In this document: piece after piece, positions 26,742 to 36,508 of the stretch
How the letters are laid out: every line of letters starts with the position of its first letter
How positions within the stretch are numbered: the stretch's first letter is position 1
Assembly: GCA_963749535.1 (NCBI GenBank)
Contig: CAVVNF010000021.1
Location: forward strand, 1-64,000
Reading direction: 5' to 3'
From: Chersky-299 sp963749535
Lineage (GTDB): Bacteria > Actinomycetota > Thermoleophilia > RBG-16-64-13
DNA: 64,000 nucleotides
Translations under genes and position numbers: made by a program
The notes under the pieces: model-generated
What the model was told of the DNA's origin: nothing
Database searches by the model: none
The model's input: the letters and a program-made list of their open reading frames with translations, nothing else

Positions 26742-28283
26742 CTAAGGTCTGGGAACGACCATCATCGACTCGGCCATCGTCAGCAGCTCAGCTTTGCTCG
26801 CCGTGTAAGTGAGAGTGTTCGAGAGGAAATAGAGGACGTTGTTCTGCGTCCACCAAATGTGATCCACGTCTTGGCTCGTGCCCACCAGAGTGAACGTCAC
26901 CCCGTCTTTCGTGACTTCCGTGCCCTTGCTGGCGATGGGCGCGCTGAGCCACGTAGTTTCCGTGATACCGAGGTATAGGTCTGATTTGACCCCCTGCGGC
27001 TCGTAGCGATAGATCATACGCAGCGCGGGCTTGCCCGAATCGCCGGGGACGATGTCGTAGGTGCCTCCCTTTTGTGGCATCCGATCCGAGTACTTGAAGC
27101 CCGGGGGGACGTACCCGGGCCCTTCGAGTTGGTAGGGGACCATGCCGGCCAAGGCCTTCCACTCGCTGGAGTTCGGCATGGTCTGAACGGTGGTGACTAC
27201 CGAGGTGCTCGCAGCCGCGCTCGTGAGAGCCGAGGTGGTGCTCGAGGCAACGTCGCCGGGGACGGTGGTCTTCGAGGCACCCTGGTTGGGGGCGGTCAAC
27301 GCTGCCGCCACGTAATCGTGCAGTTGTTGCTTGGGAATGACGACCACCGCTTGGCCTGCGATGGTGGGCGTCGATCCGGTCATGACCACCTGCTTTATCC
27401 GGCCGGGGTCCAGTTTGACACCCCAATAAGCCAGCTTGAGAACGTCGTTGGCACTCAAGGTGGTGGTGACGTTCCGGAAGAGGGCGCTGACCAGGCCGGG
27501 TAGGCGAAACATGAGGTTGTTCCAGCTCATCGCCTGCTGTCGCAGATCCTGTAGGAAACGCTGCTGACGGGCCATGCGGCCGAAGTCCAGATTCCCGTCG
27601 TGTCTGTAGCGGACGTACTCGAGAGCGTCGTGACCCCCCAGGAGTTGGTAGCCCGGAGAGAGTTTGATGAGCTCCCAAGTGGGGTCTGCGTTGTAGTAGC
27701 GATGGTCGACGTCGACGTAAACACCGCCCAGGGCGTTGGTTATGTCCTCGAAGGCCGAGAAGTCCACTTCAAGGTATTGGTTCAGGTCGATACCGGTGAC
27801 GTCTTGTACCGTGGTGATGGCCAGAGCCGCGCCACCGTAGGCGTATGCCGCATTGATCTTTTGCATGCCGTGGCCCTGCACGTCCACGTAAAGGTCGCGC
27901 GGGATGGAAAGAATGGACACGAAGTTCTGGGCGCGATCCACGTGGACGACCATCATAGTGTCGGAGCGGCCGTTAGTCTCGTTACCACGATTGTCGGAGC
28001 CCAACACTAAGATGTTCATGCTGTCCGGAGCGCCGGGGAGCGGGGCCAGCGTGGTACCAGGAGTGGCAAGAGTGGTCGCTGGATGGGTTCGCAGGGCCGA
28101 TACGGCTGTCTTGCTCACTCGAGCGTTGGCTTTACCAACCTGGGCGCGGAACCACAGGTAGGAGCCCCCGGAAACAGCGAGCGCCAACACGACAATACCG
28201 ACGATCGTCCACATGAGGATACGGGGCCACCGCCGCCTGGGCGCGCCGTCGACCTCGTAGACGCTGTACGGCTTGTCACTCAT
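26742..28283 (-). CDS. LytR-CpsA-Psr (LCP) family protein with DUF4367-like C-terminal domain
   Basis: 513 residues. A short cytoplasmic head and one transmembrane helix (about residues 20-45) precede the LCP catalytic domain at about residues 85-290: MNILVLGSDNRG, GRSDTMMVVHVD, SIPRDLYVDVQGHGMQKINA, LEYVRYRHDGNLDFGRMARQ. The Asp and Arg residues that bind the polyprenyl diphosphate are present. LCP enzymes transfer teichoic-acid or polysaccharide precursors to peptidoglycan. A Ser/Thr/Ala linker then leads to a C-terminal domain of about 120 residues (LEGPGYVPPGFKYSDRM) that resembles DUF4367, an unusual addition. The SD before the ATG is weak. Confidence 0.9.
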   Translation of the reverse strand: MSDKPYSVYEVDGAPRRRWPRILMWTIVGIVVLALAVSGGSYLWFRAQVGKANARVSKTAVSALRTHPATTLATPGTTLAPLPGAPDSMNILVLGSDNRGNETNGRSDTMMVVHVDRAQNFVSILSIPRDLYVDVQGHGMQKINAAYAYGGAALAITTVQDVTGIDLNQYLEVDFSAFEDITNALGGVYVDVDHRYYNADPTWELIKLSPGYQLLGGHDALEYVRYRHDGNLDFGRMARQQRFLQDLRQQAMSWNNLMFRLPGLVSALFRNVTTTLSANDVLKLAYWGVKLDPGRIKQVVMTGSTPTIAGQAVVVIPKQQLHDYVAAALTAPNQGASKTTVPGDVASSTTSALTSAAASTSVVTTVQTMPNSSEWKALAGMVPYQLEGPGYVPPGFKYSDRMPQKGGTYDIVPGDSGKPALRMIYRYEPQGVKSDLYLGITETTWLSAPIASKGTEVTKDGVTFTLVGTSQDVDHIWWTQNNVLYFLSNTLTYTASKAELLTMAESMMVVPRP

Positions 28284-28513
28284 CGTCGCAGCTGAAGGGA
28301 CGATTCAAACTATTATTCACTCCTCCTCGAATCGCCCACAACGACTGCGGTGGATGGTATGTCGTCCAGATGAATACCCGATGAAGGAACGATCCGCGGG
28401 GCCACCGGCCATCCCCGGGACCGCTGAGCCGCTTCCCGCGAGCGCCGCTGAGATGCCGGCGCCCCGGTCAGCAACAGACAGCCGTCGCTCAGGCACCTGA
28501 TCGCTTCGGCGTT

Positions 28514-29200
28514 TCAAGCTTCCGTAGGGCGTCCTGACCGCGACCGCTGCCATCTCGCTCCTAGCCACCAGCCCATAGGCAGAGCCATGACGTGGGTGGC
28601 TGCGTCGATCAGACCCTCCGGGGCGGTGCGCGCGTGAAAGGCCGCCCACACGACCGTCCCCGCCAAAACCGCGCCAACAACGCAGACCACGTACACTTGA
28701 AAACGCTGGGAGAAGTAGGTCAACACGACGCCGAGACAGGCGAGGTATCCGGCCGAAGGCCCCACGCTTCGCAGCTTCACGAGTTCCTCGAGCAGAGCCG
28801 AGTTGACCAGACGAGACGCGGCTAGCCCAACAATCGCTTCGATTATTCCGGTGCCGAGGTGAACGCTCCAGAACGCAAGCGCGGTCCGCCGAACCCCCGC
28901 CCACCACTCACATGCTCCGACTGCAATACCGAGCGCGACCAAGTTGAACCAGAAGTAGAAAGCGCCCGGAGTTAGGAGAACCGAGACCGGAAGCCTCCAA
29001 CCACGCCTCGGGGAAAGATCTGTGAGCGCGAATCCCAGCCTCTCTAGCCAGACACTGGAAAGCGGGTGGAGAACGGTGTTGCTGATTATCGCGCACGCAA
29101 TGTAAGCCGCGAGTACCCAAAGGGTGAACGGGGCGGGCGATATTCTCGGCCGCGTCTTGAGGCAGGCGGTTATGCTTGAAAAGCGGTGCTGACGATCCAT
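28514..29200 (-). CDS. Rhomboid-like integral membrane protein
   Basis: 228 residues with about six hydrophobic segments. One holds RSVGPSAGYLACLG, similar to the rhomboid Ser motif (GxSxG/A), and a His is present in the last segment (ATHVMALPMGWWLGARW), which could complete a Ser-His dyad. The sequence is otherwise divergent, so it may be an inactive rhomboid-like protein. It diverges from the lysyl-phosphatidylglycerol synthase at 29238, a neighbour that suggests a shared role in envelope homeostasis. Confidence 0.7.
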   Translation of the reverse strand: MDRQHRFSSITACLKTRPRISPAPFTLWVLAAYIACAIISNTVLHPLSSVWLERLGFALTDLSPRRGWRLPVSVLLTPGAFYFWFNLVALGIAVGACEWWAGVRRTALAFWSVHLGTGIIEAIVGLAASRLVNSALLEELVKLRSVGPSAGYLACLGVVLTYFSQRFQVYVVCVVGAVLAGTVVWAAFHARTAPEGLIDAATHVMALPMGWWLGARWQRSRSGRPTEA

Positions 29201-29237
29201 CAGGCAATCGTACAGGAAGCGCGGGACGCCGCAGCGT

Positions 29238-30902
29238 ATGATGAGGCCAGTGAAAGTCTCGGCACATCAGTCACAACCAATCGTGTCCTCGGCACAGAGC
29301 GTCTGGCCCGTGCGAATGATCAGTCTCGTTGTCTTCGTCGCCGGGTGCCAGGTCCTCTTCCACTCCCTTCTGGCGCGGCTACCCTCAGAGGTACGCTTCG
29401 CCGATTCGGTGCTGCCATTCAACACCCTGCATTGGCACCGGTTGGCGACCATAGTCATCGGGTTTCTGCTCGTGTATCTGTCGCTGCACCTGTACAAGCG
29501 GCGGAGAGCAGCGTGGTACGTTGCAACGGCCGCGACCACCCTGTTGCTCGCTCTCCACATGGGCCGATGGCATCTGGCCGTAGGACCGGCCGTATTGCTT
29601 GGTCTCCTTCTCCTTTGCAGAAGCCACTTCACCGTCCGCAGTGAGCCGAGGAGTGTCCTTCGCGGACTACTCTTGGCGCTGGGGATACTGGTGATCGCGG
29701 TGATCGTGGGCACGGTCGGCTTCGAACTGCTCGACCGGCGAGATTTTGGTGCCGACTTCGGGCTGGCAGAGTCGCTGGTCCGGACTCTACGCCAGTTCGC
29801 GCTCGTAGGAAACCAAGACCTCTCGCCGCTCACCCGTCACGCGCACTGGTTCACCGAAGCACTCACCATACTGGGCGCCTTCGCGGAGATCCTTGCCGCG
29901 CTCAGCTTCTTCAGGCCGGTGGCATTTCGCATGGCCACGCTCCCCCGCGAGCGGCAGCGGGCGGGGAACATCGTCGCTCAGTTCGGCCGCTCCCCCTACG
30001 ACCATTTCAAGATCGGGCGGGACAAGTCGTTCTTCTTCTCGGGAAACGGCCGCTCATTCATCGCGTACAGGACTGTTTCCAACGTCGCCTTGGCCCTCGG
30101 GGACCCGGTGGGACCGGAGGAAGATCTCGGGAACACTATCGCCGGTTTTGTGAACCTCTGCCGGCGCAATGGCTGGACGGCGGCGTTCCTGATGCCGGAG
30201 ATACCCGCCGTCTATCGGAAGCACGGACTCTCAGTGGTCAAGATCGGCGAAGAAGCCGTCATCGACTTGGACCGGTTTCTCGCGCAGACGGCCAAGGGAA
30301 AATACTTTCGCTATGTCCGGCGCAAGCTGGAGAGCGAGGGGTACGTCGTGACCCGGCACCTTCCTCCTCACGACAGAACTCTGCTGGCCGAGGCGGAGGA
30401 GGTGTCAAACGAATGGCTCTCACTCCCTGGTCGTCGGGAGTTTGGTTTTTGCCAAGGGTCGTTCGACCGCGATGCCATTGCCGCTGCACCTCTCTTCGCG
30501 CTCAGGAACTCGACGAGGAGCATGGTGGCGTTCGCAAGCCAGGTCCCGTCGTATCGGCCCGGAGAGGCCAATTTCGATCTCATGCGGCGCCGGCCGGGAA
30601 CCCATTGGGCCGGGATGGACCATCTGTTCCAGGAGATGCTCCGGACTTTGCGGGACGAGGGCTACGTCACCTTCAACATGGGCATGGCTCCGTTCGCCGG
30701 ATTAGCGAGTAGCCCAGAGGCCTCGTGGACAGAAAAGGGGATGCGCGAACTCGCGGAACATGTGCGGTGGCTCGCCTCTCTCCAAGGCCTACGCACGTAC
30801 AAGTCCAAGTTCGAACCCATCTGGGAAGAGCGCTTCCTCGTGTACGACGGCGGGCCAGTCTCTCTACCCAAAATCGGCCTGGCAATGGCCCGGGCGATGT
30901 AG
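29238..30902 (+). CDS. Phosphatidylglycerol lysyltransferase-type protein (DUF2156, MprF synthase domain)
   Basis: 554 residues. The first 230 residues hold several transmembrane helices. The cytosolic DUF2156/GNAT-tandem domain follows at about 240-545: GRDKSFFFSGNGRSFIAYRT, ALALGDPVGPEED, GKYFRYVRRKLESEGYVV, GYVTFNMGMAPFAGL, LQGLRTYKSKFEPIWEERFL. MprF-type enzymes transfer lysine or alanine from aminoacyl-tRNA to phosphatidylglycerol, reducing envelope negative charge. The flippase half is encoded separately right after it. Confidence 0.88.
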   Translation: MMRPVKVSAHQSQPIVSSAQSVWPVRMISLVVFVAGCQVLFHSLLARLPSEVRFADSVLPFNTLHWHRLATIVIGFLLVYLSLHLYKRRRAAWYVATAATTLLLALHMGRWHLAVGPAVLLGLLLLCRSHFTVRSEPRSVLRGLLLALGILVIAVIVGTVGFELLDRRDFGADFGLAESLVRTLRQFALVGNQDLSPLTRHAHWFTEALTILGAFAEILAALSFFRPVAFRMATLPRERQRAGNIVAQFGRSPYDHFKIGRDKSFFFSGNGRSFIAYRTVSNVALALGDPVGPEEDLGNTIAGFVNLCRRNGWTAAFLMPEIPAVYRKHGLSVVKIGEEAVIDLDRFLAQTAKGKYFRYVRRKLESEGYVVTRHLPPHDRTLLAEAEEVSNEWLSLPGRREFGFCQGSFDRDAIAAAPLFALRNSTRSMVAFASQVPSYRPGEANFDLMRRRPGTHWAGMDHLFQEMLRTLRDEGYVTFNMGMAPFAGLASSPEASWTEKGMRELAEHVRWLASLQGLRTYKSKFEPIWEERFLVYDGGPVSLPKIGLAMARAM

Positions 30903-30916
30903 CTGGGTTCCAAGCC

Positions 30917-31948
30917 ATGAAGACGCGGGGCCCGCTCCGTAGGTGGCGGCAACTCCTTCTGCTGGCCATGTTCTTGGGCTTTAGTGCCCTCGTCGTCACC
31001 CAGTTCACGGACGCGAGGAATTTCGCTCAGACCCTGGGTTCCGCGGTTTGGTATTGGGTTCTCGCCTCGATCCTCCTCTTTGCCTTTTCCTTCTATCTTT
31101 ACGCGATGCTTTATCGGATCGGGTTCCGGGCGGTCGAACTCAAGGTGGCCACCGTAAGCATGCTGCCGCCATTGATGGCGTCCATCTTTCTCAACACCTT
31201 CGCCCCGGTAGGCGAGGCCATCTTCGTCCAGGACGCGGTCGAACACGGGAGGTCCGGGGCCAGGACCGCGCCGGGAGTCCTGCTCGTGCTAGCCGTCGAT
31301 CTTGGAACGTCGCTGCCTTTCATCGCCGTAGGCATGGCCTTCCTCAAAGCACACGCAGCCCTACCCTTCTACGACATCGTGGCCAGTGTTCTCTTCTTTT
31401 TGGTCGTCTTCATCTTCGTGGCGGCACTCTGGCTCGGCAACGTCCGGAAGGGCTGGTTGGAGAGATTCCTGGGCTGGGCCCGGGGCGTGATCAACTGGGT
31501 AGGCGGGTTGTTCCGGCGCCCCGATCTCGTATCCCATTCCTGGGTCGAAGGGAGCGTGGACCAGTTCTCGGAGGCCTCCTCCGGTATCGCTCGCCATCCG
31601 GGCATCCTGGCGAGTCTGCTGGTCTTGGGGTTGGTGATGCATGCCGTGAACGCAGCCGGACTTTACGCCCTCTTCTTGGCGTTCCATCAACCGGTCGGTG
31701 TCGGCACGATCACAGCCGGTTTCGGCATGAGCATCGTCTTGTACGTCATCGCGGTGACGCCGCATGGGGTCGGCGCGGCAGAGGGCGTGATGTCTCTGCT
31801 GTTCACTTCCACGGGCGTCCCGGGCGCGACCGCAGTGGTCGTGGCGATCGGCTATCGGATATTCAACGTCTGGATCCCGGTTGTAGTCGGCTACTTCTTT
31901 ACACGGAGAATGCGGGTCTTCAAAGGGACTGCGAGCCGGCGTCAGTAA
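30917..31948 (+). CDS. Lysylphosphatidylglycerol flippase-type membrane protein (UPF0104)
   Basis: 343 residues from ATG 30917, 15 bases after the synthase stop. Seven to eight hydrophobic segments and the UPF0104/LPG_synthase_TM signatures are seen: FAPVGEAIFVQDAVEHGR, VIAVTPHGVGAAEGVMSLLF. In MprF this half flips the aminoacylated lipid to the outer leaflet; here it is a separate chain. Its stop overlaps the stop of the convergent oxidoreductase by 7 bases. Confidence 0.88.
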   Translation: MKTRGPLRRWRQLLLLAMFLGFSALVVTQFTDARNFAQTLGSAVWYWVLASILLFAFSFYLYAMLYRIGFRAVELKVATVSMLPPLMASIFLNTFAPVGEAIFVQDAVEHGRSGARTAPGVLLVLAVDLGTSLPFIAVGMAFLKAHAALPFYDIVASVLFFLVVFIFVAALWLGNVRKGWLERFLGWARGVINWVGGLFRRPDLVSHSWVEGSVDQFSEASSGIARHPGILASLLVLGLVMHAVNAAGLYALFLAFHQPVGVGTITAGFGMSIVLYVIAVTPHGVGAAEGVMSLLFTSTGVPGATAVVVAIGYRIFNVWIPVVVGYFFTRRMRVFKGTASRRQ

Positions 31949-32628
31949 TTGGTCAATACTTCATCCTCGGCCACACCAAGGCGGCAAAACTCATCTCGGC
32001 TCTCATCCATCATCGCCTTCATGCCGCAGACCAGGGCCACCGGCTTCTCCAGCCCTTCCAAGGCCTCGCCGCAATGCAGCGTGACGTAGCCTGACTTGCC
32101 AGACCAAGCCGATCCTTCGGGACGGCTCAGGGTCAGCATCGTGGTGATACCGGCTTCGTTCCAGCCGTCCAGCTCGCCGGTGAAGGGGAAATCCGTGGGC
32201 ACACGAACACCGAAGATAGCCGTGACCTTGCCGAAATCAGCTCTCCTCCGGGTGACGGAACGGATAACCCCTCTCATCGGGGCTATGGCGCTACCCACGG
32301 CGGTGATGACCAGATCTCTGCCCTTGTAGTCGTCGATCGGAAAACCCTTGCCCATCGGACCTTTGACCTGCAAGGTGTGGCCTTCCTTGAGCCGAAAGAT
32401 GGCTCCCGCGGCTCCCCCGCCGTCCTTGACCAGAAACTCCAGGATGCCCTTATCCTCCGGAGCTGAGGCGATCGCAAAATACGATTCGCCCACGCCCTCG
32501 ACCCCGAGAACGCAGACCTGACCCGGTATGAACGTCCAGGCAGGTTCCGCTGTCAAGGTGAACAATTTCAACTGGGGCGTTTCATCCGACACTCGCTGGA
32601 TGGTCATGACGCTCGCTTGAGTTTCCAC
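31942..32628 (-). CDS. FAD/NAD(P)-binding oxidoreductase (ferredoxin-NADP reductase family)
   Basis: 228 residues from GTG 32628, with AAGGAGG 8 bases upstream. The FAD-binding barrel contains SYFAIASAPEDKGILEFLVK and the NAD(P) domain contains VITAVGSAIAPMRGVIRSV, ending LVCGMKAMMDES. No Fe-S ligands follow, so it is the diaphorase-type module as in sulfhydrogenase gamma subunits, PyrK-like proteins or toluene/phenol reductase parts. In an organism with Hdr-type proteins it could supply electrons to a partner encoded elsewhere. Confidence 0.85.
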   Translation of the reverse strand: METQASVMTIQRVSDETPQLKLFTLTAEPAWTFIPGQVCVLGVEGVGESYFAIASAPEDKGILEFLVKDGGGAAGAIFRLKEGHTLQVKGPMGKGFPIDDYKGRDLVITAVGSAIAPMRGVIRSVTRRRADFGKVTAIFGVRVPTDFPFTGELDGWNEAGITTMLTLSRPEGSAWSGKSGYVTLHCGEALEGLEKPVALVCGMKAMMDESRDEFCRLGVAEDEVLTNY

Positions 32629-32713
32629 GCTATCTCCCTCCTTGACTAAGAGCTTTGCGCAGCGCGATGTGACCTAACGGGATATCTGAAGCTTAACAGC
32701 GATCTTCAGACTA

Positions 32714-32753
32714 CCAGGAGACGATACCAACGCCGAGCCAGGAGACCATACCA
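32714..32753. repeat. Two 16-bp direct repeats, 24-bp period
   Basis: CCAGGAGACGATACCA (32714-32729) recurs with one change at 32738-32753, between the oxidoreductase and lgt. No gene is seen in this 275-base gap. Function unknown. Confidence 0.5.
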
Positions 32754-32903
32754 GGGCCGGGGCTGACCAGGCCGCGGGGTGATCGCTTCGTCGCCAAAGT
32801 GCGGAAGGCCCGCCGGCCGCAACCGCCCTCGCGCTCCGTCCACCTGGTCGCCCGGAGGCGCGGGTTGGGCACGGGCGCGGACACCAGACAGAAAGGCCCA
32901 ACG

Positions 32904-33703
32904 TCACCTCGCGGGCGGAACGACTCGCTTCTTGGCCCTTCGAACGAGCCAGTAAGCCGCAATCGGCGCCAGGATGATCCCCGCCACGGCGAACAGCTGG
33001 GCCTCCCTCATGCCCAAGAAGATGATGTTGTTCACCCGGTAGAACGAGATGAAGAAGCGGCCGAAGGAGTAGAGCCCGATGTAGGCGAGGAAGGCCAGAC
33101 CGTCGGTCTTGAGGCGAGGGATCGAGATACAGGAGTATGCCCAGCATCACGAGCAGCCATAGCTGCTCGTAGACCGGAGTTGGGTGCGTGGGGACTCCCA
33201 GCAGGTTGGCGGGCAGGAGAGCGTTCGGGTTGGTGTAGGTGAAGCCCCAAGGCAGCTTGGTGGGCGGTCCCCAGGTGTCGCCGTTTATGATGTTCGCGCA
33301 GCGGCCGATGATCTGGGCCACCGGGAAGGCCAGAGCCGTGCGAGTCGAGCACCCTGAGCACCGGGAGCTTCTTCCAGCGGCAGTAGATGACCAAGCCGAA
33401 GATGCCACCGGCGATCACCCCGTAAATAGCAAGGCCGATGAGCTGCCCGCCAAAAATCTGTCCGGGGTGGTGCCAGTAGAAGCTGAAGTTGTCGAAGACG
33501 TGGAAGAGCCTGGCCCCAATGACCCCCAAGGGCACGGCAAAGACGGCGATCCCCCAGGCATGGTCTGGTGAGATGTGGCGCCGCTTTAGTTGACCGGCAA
33601 GGATCCAGAGGCCGACGATGACCGCCACCGCCATGATCACGCCGTACCAGCGGAACGTAAGGGGACCCAGCTTCCCGATGATCGGGTCGATGCTGATGGT
33701 CAT
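32904..33703 (-). CDS. lgt: Prolipoprotein diacylglyceryl transferase, two frameshifts
   Basis: About 265 residues from ATG 33703. N-terminal pieces (GPLTFRWYGVIMAVAVIVG, GARLFHVFDNFSFYW) continue, after a shift near 33345, with the Lgt signature GRCANIINGDTWG and HPTPVYEQLW. After another shift near 33125 it ends FFISFYRVNNIIFLGMREAQ at TGA 32904. It attaches diacylglycerol to the lipobox cysteine of lipoproteins; the window has several clients (ZnuA, the propeller lipoprotein, the transporter binding protein). Confidence 0.87.
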
Positions 33704-33896
33704 GCGGAGCTATCTCCGCCGACGGGGAGGCCCGTGTTGACCCCAACGGCTCCCGCAAGCTGGCCCGCGCGACGGCTGAGCGAACGGATGACCAAGGATT
33801 GCAAAGCTACCTTCCTGATGAGTGTGTCTGCTCAATAGCGGCTTCTGAAAACCCCCGCTCGATCACGGTCATTAGGTGCGGCATTCGCTCAAGATC

Positions 33897-35672
33897 TCAA
33901 CCCGCACCGATCGGCCTAGCCCCTTGCCACAGGCGGGAGGCGCCGAGCACGCCAAAGTATACCGCGGTGGCCACGGCTAGGATCGCGAAGCTGGGTGGCA
34001 CCCGGGGCACGCTGTAGCTAAGGATGAGGCCCACCCACATCTCCCCCACCGAGAGGACGGCGGAAAGAGCGAGGGCGAGATAGGGTCGCGCCGTCAAGCG
34101 CTGGGCAGTGCCGGCCGGAGCCGCCAAAAGCCCGAGCAGAAGCAGAGCGCCCACGGCTTGAGCCGAGAGAGCAGCGGCCGCTCCCACCAGCGCGAGGAAG
34201 CCCACGCCCAACGCCCGCACAGGCACGCCTCGGGCCGCGGCGACGGACTCATCCACGCTCGCAAAGAGAAGGGGTCTCGCCACCAGGAGCAGCAGGACGA
34301 CCACGGCCAGAGCGGAGGCCGCGCTCAAGACCGCCTGTCTCCCGCTCAGCCCCAGGATCGACCCGAAGAGCACAGAGACGCTGGCACCGCCGGTCCGCGC
34401 GCTCCGCGAGGTAGTGTAGATGGAGAGGAAAAGGACTCCCAGGCCCAAGATCCAGGCGAAGACACTGCCGATGACCGCATCGTTCGCGCGGCCCTTGGGA
34501 CCGATGGCGCCCATCAGCAGACCGACAGCGATAGCCAGAGCGAACAGCCCGACGCGAGCGTCAAGACCAGCCGCCAGAGCCGCGAGAGCACCGGTGAAGG
34601 CCACGTGACTCAGAGCATCCCCGGTGAACACTTGGGCCCGCAGCACCACGAAGTATCCGACGAGACCAGAGGCCAGAGCTATACCACTCCCGGCCAGGAA
34701 GGCGTGCTGCATGAATGGCTGGCTGAAGAAGCTCACCCGCGGCTCCGAGAGGGTACGCCTGGCTCCGTCTTGACGTCGGCCCTCGGAGACTCGGACAAGC
34801 CTGGCCGCAGCCACGGAATAGAGCACCGCGAGCAGATAGATGGCGAAGGCGAACGTGGTCACAAAGAAACCCACTGGATAGGGGGTGTAGAAAGCCACTC
34901 CCAGAGCGAGCCAGGTGACGACGATCCCGATCACCACCGCCAGGCCCAAACTGAGCGCCGGGCGGACGGTCAGGCGCTGGGCAGTGGCCGCCGGCATGAC
35001 GAGCAAGGCGAACACGAGGAGCGCGCCGGTTATCTGGCTCACCTCCGCGACCGCGACACCCAGAAGCAGGAGGAACGCAGCCGAGAGTAGCCTCACCGGA
35101 ACGCCGCGGGCCTCAGCCGCTTGGGGATCGACACTGGCAAAGAACAGGGGCCTACCCAGGAAGGCAAGGAGGACCAGAACCAAAGCTGCAGCGCCGAGGA
35201 GCACGAAGACTTGGGTCAGGCTGATTCCCAGGAAGCTCCCGAAGAGGAGAGCGTCAAGCCCGCTCAGGAAGCCGGGGTAAAGAGCCACGAACAGGAACCC
35301 ACAGGCAAGCACGAAGGCTTGCACGGTGCCGGTGACGGCGGACTCCTCGCCCCTTCGCCTGCCGCCGCTCCCGGGAAGAAGAGCGATGGCAAGAGCCGCC
35401 AGGATGGCTCCGCCGAAGTATCCGTAGCTCACGCTTATGCCTAGAAGAGCGGCGCCCGCGGCCCCGGGAAAGCCAACGAGGGCGAGGGTATGCCCGGCGA
35501 AACTCTGCTGGCGGAGCACCATGAACCAGCCGACGATTGCGGCAAGCACCGCGACGATCGTGCCCGCGGCCAGAGCGTGAACCATGAAGGGGTAGGAGAA
35601 GAGTTCCTGGACGTCCTTGAAGAGATTCCAGGAGAAGCTATCGGCGGGGCTCACAGCATTCCTGCTCCGCAT
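33897..35672 (-). CDS. Fused double ZnuB-type (ABC-3) metal permease
   Basis: 591 residues, twice the usual 270-300 of a ZnuB/MntB permease. Residues 1-295 and 315-591 are each complete ABC-3 permeases with matching landmarks: ELFSYPFMVHALAAG versus FFSQPFMQHAFLAGSG; FAGHTLALVGFPGA versus FTGDALSHVAFTGA; FASVDPQAAEARGVPVR versus FASVDESVAAARGVPVRALG. A charged linker (RVSEGRRQDGARRTLSEP) joins them. ABC-3 permeases normally work as dimers, so one chain may form the full channel. The two halves differ in sequence, so the fusion is not recent. ATG 35672 overlaps znuC by 35 bases; GTG 35654 is an alternative start. Confidence 0.9.
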   Translation of the reverse strand: MRSRNAVSPADSFSWNLFKDVQELFSYPFMVHALAAGTIVAVLAAIVGWFMVLRQQSFAGHTLALVGFPGAAGAALLGISVSYGYFGGAILAALAIALLPGSGGRRRGEESAVTGTVQAFVLACGFLFVALYPGFLSGLDALLFGSFLGISLTQVFVLLGAAALVLVLLAFLGRPLFFASVDPQAAEARGVPVRLLSAAFLLLLGVAVAEVSQITGALLVFALLVMPAATAQRLTVRPALSLGLAVVIGIVVTWLALGVAFYTPYPVGFFVTTFAFAIYLLAVLYSVAAARLVRVSEGRRQDGARRTLSEPRVSFFSQPFMQHAFLAGSGIALASGLVGYFVVLRAQVFTGDALSHVAFTGALAALAAGLDARVGLFALAIAVGLLMGAIGPKGRANDAVIGSVFAWILGLGVLFLSIYTTSRSARTGGASVSVLFGSILGLSGRQAVLSAASALAVVVLLLLVARPLLFASVDESVAAARGVPVRALGVGFLALVGAAAALSAQAVGALLLLGLLAAPAGTAQRLTARPYLALALSAVLSVGEMWVGLILSYSVPRVPPSFAILAVATAVYFGVLGASRLWQGARPIGAG

Positions 35673-36478
35673 CCGCGGGATGCCAATCCCCGCCTACCGG
35701 CACCCCCTCCGGCTGACCCACCACCAAGAGCCGCCCGTCGGAGGTGCGGTGAACCTCTACCGGAGAGCCGTAGATGCGGGTGAGGGTGGCGCTCGTTATG
35801 ACCTCGGCCGGGGTACCCGACACGACCCCTTTTCTTGCGATGTAGACGACCTTTTGGGCCTGGCCGAGCACGGGGTTCACGTCGTGGGTGACCATGAGCA
35901 CAGCTTATCCCCCGCTCGCGCGAGATGCGGCCCACGAGCGCGGTCACCGCCATCTGGTTGGGGTAGTCCAGGCTCGACAGGGGTTCGTCCAGAAGCAGCA
36001 CCTCCGGCTGGTGCACGATCGGACTGGGCGATAAGAAGACGCTGCTGCTCGCCTCCGGAGAGCTCTCCGATCGGACGGTTGGCGTACGCGGAGGCGCCCA
36101 CCAACTCGATCACTTCGTCTACCCGGCTCCCCCCGTCGGCGCGATGCGAACCGAAGAGCCGGGGAAGAGGCACGCCCCAATGGTCGCCGTCGAGGCCCAG
36201 TCGTACGAGGTCCACGCCCCGCACCCGCACCGAAGTGTCGAAGACCCGGCTCTGGGGCAGATAGCCTACCCGGGAGCGGGCCTCCCGCGGGGGCAGCCCC
36301 AAGACTCGCACCTCTCCCTCGGCGGCTGGCACAAGCCCCAAGATGACTTTGAGCAGGATTGTCTTGCCCACCCCATTGGGACCGAGCAGGGCGGCGAATT
36401 CCCCACGCGACACGGAGAGACTCACGTCTTGCCAGATGACTCGTTTGCCGAGACGAGCGCTTGCTTGCTGAATTCCAC
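35638..36478 (-). pseudogene. znuC: Zinc/manganese ABC transporter ATP-binding protein ZnuC, frameshifted
   Basis: GTG 36478 begins a coherent start (VEFSKQA) that needs a shift within 20 bases to continue SARLGKRVIWQDVSLSVSRG. Walker A is GPNGVGKT and the signature is LSGGEQQRLL. After a shift near 36020 comes Walker B (VLLLDEPLSSLDYP). After another near 35900 comes the H-loop (LMVTHDVNPVLGQAQ). With ZnuA and the fused permease it forms a high-affinity Zn2+ or Mn2+ importer. Three shifts interrupt it as assembled. Confidence 0.82.
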
Positions 36479-36508
36479 AGCGAAACCGTGTGAGGGGGCT
36501 CGTTCAGG

